Positions 56,311 through 64,000 of a DNA stretch of 64,000 bases are shown here, in pieces (the stretch's first letter is position 1; the number at the start of each line of letters is the position of its first letter). The stretch is from positions 7,130,001-7,194,000 of the forward strand of contig JAITYX010000025.1 in assembly GCA_021018815.1 (NCBI GenBank). The letters are read 5' to 3'. Made by a program: the position numbers and the translations under genes. The DNA comes from Talinum fruticosum (Eukaryota > Streptophyta > Magnoliopsida > Caryophyllales > Talinaceae). The notes under the pieces are model-generated. The model searched no databases. It was not told the origin of the DNA and saw nothing but the letters and a program-made list of their open reading frames with translations.

Positions 56311-58664
56311 CAGACTAATCTAATACTATAATTGAAATATTTTTTTGAATTGTTACTCGGCACCACATTAAACCTCGCCTAAATGACCTATCTGAAATTG
56401 TTTCCCTCCTTTTTCTATTCTTTTGAAATTCAAACTAAATTGTTTTTATTTTATCAAAAATATCTAAAATATAATTTATGGAAAGATGATATATATATAT
56501 ATATATATATATATATTACTAAGCATTTATTTACTAAATTTCTAAGTATTTATTTAGTACATTTTTACTAAATTATTATATCTTTTAAAAAATAAATATC
56601 ATTATAAATATTTGTTTATGAAAAAAATAACCATTGAAAATATTATGTGGCTGACAATAATTATGCAATTACCAAGTTCAAAATTATCATTCAAATAAAA
56701 GTAAATCTAACTTCAAAATTAGTCCTTGATGAAAAAATAAAAAAATTTATTCCTTTACAAATATATAATATAGATAATTTTTCCCTCTAATTAGCTCTTA
56801 AATTCCATTTTTTTCCAAATTAATTTTTTACTTTAAATAGTTATCCCTTTAAATATATTATTATAATCGTATTTATCTCTTACACTTTACATATTATTTA
56901 GGCTATTGTTGGGATGGAATCTCTTTGTGTGTAAAAATTATTTATTTTAGCTTAAATTTCACATTGTTTTAATTAGAAGTTATTATATATTTTAATACAA
57001 TTTGAAAATACAATTTTTTTTTCATATCATTATCATGGCATGACAACAACCCCACAAGATAATATTTAAGTAGGTCTAAAATTTCTCATAAACATGATCA
57101 TGATGTTGTATATTGTTTTATCAATATATTTAAATATTTTAATTTTTGTAAGTAAATATTTTGAATTAAATTTTTTTATCTTCATTTTTTTGGTTTTTTT
57201 GTGAGTATTTCCAACTTTCGATATACTTTTATATTCTTAAAGTTTAATATTCCTTACATTTCTCTCCAAATAAATCAATGAATGTAAAAAGAAAATTATT
57301 AATGGGACATTATTGTCTAATCTTTAGTTCATAGTTAGCATTCATCAATGTGTGTTTTTTTGTTTGACCAAGGATATAATCCATTTCAGGCCACAAGCTT
57401 TTATCAATGCATGATTATATTATTATATTATTTATTAATTATATTAATTACCAATAAAAATATAAGTGTTCAAATTTTATTGTAGATTTTAAATAACTAG
57501 ATTTTATAATGGTTGAATTATATATACTACTTAAAGTTTTTTTTTTATTTTTTTATTTTTTTATTTTTTTTTTTTACAATATTGGAAGACTACATTCATT
57601 TGAATTAGACTACCAAGGTATAATATTTATATGTATGGAAACTTTAATAGAAATGTGCTCCTTATGTGTTCTTATTAATTGTATGCTTATAAATTATATA
57701 ATTTTAAATGGATTATTTTCAAGATAAATATCTATTCTTTTTATTAGGAGGGTAGAAATGGAGTTTTGTGCATTACTATTGTAATGATATATATTAGCTT
57801 ATTATTGATAATTTATACTCATATGTATAAGCATTTTAATTATGGTTATTAAACTCCCAATCCGTATGTAACAATCCTACGATTCTACGATTCATTGGAA
57901 TCTTATGATCCTAATTTAATTCAAAAATATATGGTAGAATTGTAAAATAATTGTACGATTCTACGATCCTCGATTCATTAGAATTTAATTCCACAATTCT
58001 AAATAAATTCATAAAGTAGCTACAAATAATTATATTTTGTATCAAAATCTTCGATAGAGTATAGTTGCACTGGATTTTTATAAATAATTATGAATGTTAC
58101 AAATATTTTTATTTTTATAAAAAATAGTTTTATTATTGCAAACAAATATTAGAATCTTACGATCATCGATCTAATTTTATGATTCTGATTCTAACCATTA
58201 CCCCCAAATCGATTTTAAGTAGGATATCAATTCTAACAACCTTGATTTTAATAAGTTATAATATATATATATATACTTTGTGACAATTAGATTTTTGGTT
58301 TATATATACAAGCATTTTAATACGTTATAATATATATAGTTAGCCGATTAGATTTTTGTCTCATATCATTAAACTTTTCTTCCCTAAGTCTTATCATTAC
58401 ATTATTGGGTATTATTTTTATAAAATAAATATTATACATTCTATTATGAGTTATAGAATAAATAACAATAATTTTGAGATTAAATTTTATTACTTTATTC
58501 ATAATTAGGATTTACGTAATTTTTTATTTTTGAAATTAATTTTTTTAAGTATTATTACAAAATATTTTTATGTCATTTAGAATTTATTTTTGATATAACA
58601 ATTATCATTGAAATTTCACCTATTAAATGGTAAAAAATTCTCTTTAATATTTCTACATATTAAC
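56311..58664. other. AT-rich intergenic stretch, nothing identified
   Basis: Very AT-rich with (TA)n at 56489-56516, a T-rich run at 57540-57577 and repeated ACGATTCTACGAT-like motifs (57880-58200). ORFs of 61-72 codons are Phe/Ile/Leu/Tyr-rich composition products. No domain or element ends recognised. Confidence 0.6.
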
Positions 58665-61600
58665 TTAGTTACAGGCTACACCAAATAGAACATGTAGAAT
58701 ACACACATATCAACAACTTATGGCAGCATCACGCACATAAGTCCAACGTAGCTAAAGATACGAGGCTATTCACCTTAAGGAGTACCTGCAACTCCAAAAA
58801 GATACGCGAGGAGCAAACCACAAGCTCAGTGGGTAATCCTATCCCTAAAATCACAACATTCATACTTTATATGCATACATACACACCATAGAGTATTAGC
58901 GGTTTAAAAGCACTATCCCTCAATCGTACTTGTATATTCCAATCCTTGTTATCAACTTCAATTCAAAACCTCATGTGCTTCACATATTTCTCAAATAAAT
59001 ATTTCTCATATTTCCAAACACCTTACTAACTCGAATCGAACCACATCAAAACACAATTTTAATCATCTTTCAATCTTTTGGATTTTCAAGGTTGCATTGT
59101 TACCAATGTAATTCAATTAACTCATTTCACAAACCATTATTCAATTCTCTAATTAAATAAAAGTATTTTCAAATAGTAAAACATTATTCAATTCCGTAAT
59201 TAAATAAAGCTCATTTCAAACATCAAGCAATTATTCAATTCCCTAATTGAATAAAAGCACTTTCACATGTCAAATCATTATTCAATTCCCTAATTGAATA
59301 AAAGACGTTCTCAGAGTATTAGATCCCTATCTAGAAAATAGTACCCTTTTCATTTGGGTGACCGCAACCCAAATTTGACCTTTTGAATCCCGGGATCTAC
59401 TAAAGTCAAGAAGGAACTCTATTACCCTCGTCAGGATAATTGTTAACCTGGATCGCATCGGGAGTCCCATGGTAGGACCGCATCGACTAAGCTCCCCGTT
59501 AGTACTAGACCATCAACCTAAACCGCATTAGGAATCCAGTGGTGCTAGACTCCTTAACTCTTAAAATCATTCAACAACAATACGTGTACTTTAAAGAGGA
59601 TCTCCGGAAGATCGCATTTCCAAAATCCCATTTAAAGTCACATTTCTCAAGAATTCGCTCAATTCAATTCAATCTTGTTTGAAGGCATAACCTTTCAAAG
59701 ATTCAAAACTATCTCAACTTGCATTTCAAAGCATTCAAATCACAACTAAACCACATAAACCATTGAATCATGCTATCGTAGATCAAACCCGTTTATTTTC
59801 TAAAACCCGCAAGTTGAATTCAATTCTCAATCATTTTCTAAGATTATTCAAAAACATTCTAAATAGATTTTGCATAATCAGAACTTGCCTATACAGGCGT
59901 GTAAACATAGGTAAATAGAATGTATGTAAATCATATTCAAATCAAAATACACTTCTCAAATCCACGTAACTCATAAATTCAAGTTAAAAAGCATGTATAT
60001 TCAATTCAAGTACAACTTTTCGGGTTTTGGTTCAATTCAACCTGTTCGTTTACTTCAAGCTCATATTTCTGCTATCCGTTAGGGCTACTCCCTTCATCAA
60101 ATCTATATTCGAGTCCTAGTATTCACCAATTAAGAAGTAACTACACACCAAGCATTATAATAATAGCGGTTTCACTTTCCGGACCTCAATTGAACATCAA
60201 TCCTCAATACAAATTCTCATTCCCTTTCCACACTTCAGGTCATCATATTTACAAACCCAAGCTTTCGAGAACTCATAGAGTTTGGCCTAAAATAATTAAT
60301 TGTTACCTAAAATCACAAGTATCCTTTCCAACTCACTTCAACGCTAACCATTCCAAATTCCTAGTTCACAACTCCAATCATTGAATATATATTAACACCC
60401 AATTAACTATTAGATTTTCCGTACACATTCAGCCATATAATTCTCATTTTCACTTTGTGACTCACTTTTCTACAATTAAGGTAATTCTCAAATTCAATTA
60501 GCTTAAGGAATCATGCTCATTCTCATCTTCGGTAACCTATACTCAATTAGTAATTTCGCAACTTATAACTTTCAACTTATTAAACATAAATCTATAACCG
60601 TCTCTTTGTATCATTCGCCTACTACAACACCAAAGTGGATCTCTACACCTCAATTTATCATTTCCAATTTCATTAATACCAACTCAAGCCCATAATTTCA
60701 TAAATCAATAACAATTCAACATCAAACACTCAAACTTGCAATCCTCAATCTAAGTTGTTTCTTCCCGATTCATTCAAAAGTTAATCTCCTAATTCTTTTC
60801 CATGGATTACTCAAATCGGAGACTTCAACCAAAATAGATAATTCAACCATAAATTCATTTGGACTTTAGAATTACCATTAATTCAACAATTTGCATTGCC
60901 CACCTCGAATTCTAGGGTTTGGAGTCGATTTGGGCTTCTAGTTTTCCTCCTTTCCTCTTGTTCCGTCCCTATCTTGCCCCTACCCTTTCTGTCTCTACTT
61001 TTGCTCTTTGTTGGCTCGCCGGTCGGTCGTCCTCCGATGGCTAGCCACTACTTCCCTACTCGCCGATTGTTGTTCCTCTTCCCGGCCTCTCTCGAACTCG
61101 CTTCCCCTCTATCTCTTTCTTGTTCTCTTATTCTCTTAGTCCCTTGTTTCTGCTTCTTAATCCCTTCCTCTCTCTTTCTCTTGTCCTCCCTCTTATCCTC
61201 TCGCTCCTTCTTTCTTTTCCTCCTTCTACTTCTTCTTTTCTCGCTCTGTCTTTCCCCAGAGCCCTCTTCCCACTCTACTTCTCTTTTGCTCCTCTCTCTC
61301 TCCCTTTTGTCCATTTCCTCTCTCTTTCTTTCTCTGCTGCGTGGCCCTACCCCGAAAATCCACTATGTTTGCCTTTTTCACTAATCCTAATTTGTCTATT
61401 AACACATCATTACCCCTCATATTCTTTTTTTTTCCCTTTTTTTTGCTAACTAAATTAGGGCCGGTTCAAATAATATTTATCGAGTTTATTCTAATAATTC
61501 TAACTCACACTAAATTTATGAATTAAAACTTATTTGTTTATTTCCTTCAATATTAGTACACACCGAAAAATATGAAGCACTCAAATAAAATCACATACAT

Positions 61601-61688
61601 AATTAGTTAATCGACCTAATTCATTTGGTCAAAACTAATTAATTAATTTAACTTTATAACCACCTGTATTGAAATTTCGGGTATTACA
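58665..61688 (-). repeat. Large LTR (truncated at its 3' end) of the inner-element superfamily
   Basis: Minus strand starts at 61688 with TGTAATACCCGAAATTTC and shares GTGGTTATA.AGTTAAATTAATTAATTAG with the inner element LTR start. A block that is CT-rich on the plus strand (60896-61430) corresponds to the purine-rich blocks at 35340 and 41400. Further matches run to about 58740. No polypurine tract is seen beyond 61688, so it is a solo or detached LTR. ORFs at 60896-61449 are composition artefacts. Confidence 0.75.
59136..59320. repeat. 47-bp tandem repeat, four units, each with a hairpin
   Basis: ATTATTCAATT starts at 59136, 59183, 59230 and 59277, exactly 47 bp apart. The last two units have a perfect stem TTATTCAATT / AATTGAATAA around CCCT; the first two have single changes. 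Lies inside the LTR 58665-61688. Confidence 0.93.
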
Positions 61689-62104
61689 GTTTTGATGACC
61701 ACTTTAGTCATCATGTTCTTGTAATAGAAGGGGCTACCGATGAAGTTCTTATTCAAATTCACCCGGATTCATCTCAAACCGAAAAAGGATTCGAGTGAGG
61801 ATTAGCGAGGTCAGGAAGTGATAGTCTCCTAACGCTCTACCACATTCAGTAATGTAGTAGGGGCCCTATCTCTATGGCCTCTTAGCAATAGGAAGCCGTG
61901 ATCGGACACATGATGATCACTCGATGCTTCGAGATGCACGACAACCCCGAGTCGTACCACGTTAACCTCATTCCTAATAAGGATCAACTCAAGATCCCTC
62001 TTATTCATGCCATGTTACTCAATGATGTGGGAAAAACTCGCTTTAGTTTGGCAAAGACAATCGCAACCAAGTATTGCATTAAACTCTTAAGGGAGTGGGC
62101 ATAA
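61689..62104 (+). pseudogene. Unrecognised coding-like remnant
   Basis: A 36-codon piece (61693-61800) and an ORF of 68 codons (61898-62104) with codon-like composition (VNLIPNKDQLKIPLIHAML, NDVGKTRFSLAKTIATKY). I recognise no family. A gag or ORF1 of an Ogre/Tat or similar element is possible but unsupported. Confidence 0.35.
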
Positions 62105-64000
62105 CACCCAGTCTCCACACTTGAAAACATGCATCATGGGATCCCAATAGGGAAGCTGTAGCCGTCAAAAGAGTCCACTGGATCTTCACCTATCAAATGC
62201 TTAAAAGAGTGTTCAGTCCATAAACGTATAGACCTATTCTTTTTACCTCCCAAATCTCATGCATCCATCGGGTCAATTCAACCATAAAGTTTATGATTTT
62301 TTTGATGTAGGAATGTCTAGGAATTTGCGACTTGGTTCAGGGAATTCCTATTATGTCCTCTCAGATCTGTGCTATTTGAGCTCATTGTAATCACTATTTC
62401 TTAAGATTTCTAGGACTCCTAACCCCACCTCGCATCGGTGTTACCGTCGAGAATCCACTGGGCCCATCCCATTGACCGTCGCGCAGCAAGTTTGACCGAG
62501 TTCGTTGATCCACTTCGTGACCGGAGGCTGCATATTGGGCCATCTCCTCATATTTCAGCCCATTTCTTTACAATTTCTTGTCCAGTTACTCGAGACTGTG
62601 CTTAGATTTATCACTAATCACCATTGTCAGCAGCATCTTTCGAAAGATATTTAACCGTATTCTCCATAAGAAACATCGAAACTTGCCTATCTCGTTACCA
62701 TATGAGAAGAGCTAACTCCAAAATGCTAAGTTGATTGTGAGGCCTCATAATAAGGCCCACAATAGGATGTTTGATGAAAATCATAAGGTCTACCATATGC
62801 TTTAAGTAGTTACAAAGGCATAACATCATCACCAACCCCGGATGAGGTAGGACCACTCCAAATAAGCTCAATCCAGGTCCAAATGAGCTCAGCCCATCCT
62901 TGAAAGTACACCACCTACAAGAACATTAGGTTGTATGTTGTGAATCACCAGCCTCAGTAGTGTCATCAAATGGCATTCAGGGGTACTAGAAGTCTCCACA
63001 CAAATCACAAAACCTCCAAGAAAACCTCCCAAAATAGGAGACTTAGATCAACTATCCGAAAGGAATATAAGAGTCATTAGCATATAAACTAAAAAATCAA
63101 GAGTTAGCACTTCAACTAACTAGACTCACCACCTAAAGGAATATAACATCTTTCGAGATTGCTCCTGGTCATAATATAATTTCATCATCTTAGGAATGCA
63201 TTTTAGCATATAACTAAAAGTAAAGAGCATAATACTATTACCCCTTTTAAGTTCCTCAACAACGGACGTACTATGCACTAAGACTCAAGAATCTTTAGAA
63301 TTTGAACGATGCGTGGGGGCTATCTAGACAGAGAAACATTAACTTCAAGCCAAGGAATATGAATGTCACCCGCAAGTGCCTACATTACCAAAATGTTAAT
63401 TTCTATACTAGAAATAAAACAAATTAGCAACATACTAAAGCTTACCATTCAGGTCATAATCCTCCCCAAATATTTAGGATAAGTTAAAACCGAGTCCAAG
63501 AAAAGTGTGTAAGGATACTCAGTTACCATCTCCTCATGCTCTTTTGGAGTAACCAAGCAAAAATAAAATATTATTTATGGCGGATCCTATGGAATGAAAG
63601 GTGGCCACGTACTACGCCAAATTTGAGGTGCATCCCGCTTACTCGAGATACTAGCAGAAACCACATGGGTCTTCTAAGAAACCTGTTTCTCACTCGGATC
63701 CTTGCAACTTGAAATTGCAAAAGAAGAAGATTTCTATACCAAGGGTGGAAATTGTCCCGCCCTAAAACATACGAATTTAGCAAACAAGCATTAAGGAAAG
63801 TATAGAAAGCTTAGTTGGTAGAGCACAAGCAACCAGGCACAACTTGTAACCAACGTTGGCTCCACTACAATCCAGCTCACGGAGCACGCTAGAGCATGGG
63901 TTGGGCACAATTAAAAGCTGGAAACTAGCTAAAATTTTTCATCATACTAGTCTAAAATCTAAAAATCGAAGAAGCATACCGTGGACACTTTCTTGAGAGT
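62105..64000. other. Unassigned degenerate sequence
   Basis: Moderately AT-rich, no intact gene. Open stretches are short; a 70-codon minus ORF (63783-63571) has no domain. A weak tRNA-like stretch lies at 63807-63880. Confidence 0.5.

Noticed and set aside
60896..61449. 162-codon hydrophobic ORF resembling a membrane protein
   Set aside because: CT-rich composition inside an LTR; the apparent transmembrane character comes from Leu/Ser/Phe codons of CT-rich DNA.

Overview
This window looks like repeat-rich, gene-poor heterochromatin from a flowering plant nuclear genome. Nearly every recognisable piece is a plant transposable element: Ty1/copia elements of Sirevirus (SIRE/Maximus) type, Ty3/gypsy chromovirus (Tekay/del-like) and Ogre/Tat pieces, two large LTR elements without coding capacity, and one CACTA DNA transposon. 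I found no convincing host gene, rRNA gene, CRISPR or intact ORF of a normal gene. All coding stretches are broken by stops and frameshifts, so most are given as pseudogenes. The species cannot be named from the sequence.

Layout. 1-3789: 3' end of a chromovirus (integrase, chromodomain remnant, polypurine tract) and its 2.8 kb 3' LTR. 3790-25343: interleaved Sirevirus copies. S4 (+) is the host copy: an RNase H piece at 3790-4124 (assigned by inference), an env-like tail at 15184-15573, its 3' UTR at 23732-23934 and its LTR at 23935-25343. S1 (+, about 4596-15183) lies within S4 and is itself split by a CACTA transposon (5817-9961, TSD GAA). S2 (-, 15574-23726) sits in the S4 3' UTR with a perfect TATTA duplication and has a scrambled, partly inverted interior. 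25344-52208: S3 (-), the most complete Sirevirus: env-like ORF, RNase H, RT, integrase, protease, gag, PBS and 5' LTR. That LTR is split by an outer non-coding LTR element (33308-51334, TSD AGTAG/AGTGG), whose own left LTR is split by a second, inner one (34768-44270). 52209-54690: Ogre/Tat pol (RT, RNase H, second RNase H, integrase), which S3 appears to have entered. 54691-64000: LTR fragments in minus orientation (55983-56310, 58665-61688), AT-rich filler and degenerate, unassigned sequence.

How the parts relate. The chromovirus LTR and the outer non-coding element share their polypurine tract, LTR start and other LTR blocks, so the latter could be a non-autonomous partner. The Sirevirus copies share LTR ends (TGAAG...CTTCA), an env-like ORF and, upstream of it, a promoter-like block (AACTAGCCGTT-type box, TATA box, CT-rich leader) that is the most interesting signal here.

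Limits: alignments and boundaries were made by eye; positions of degenerate domains are approximate to tens of bases.
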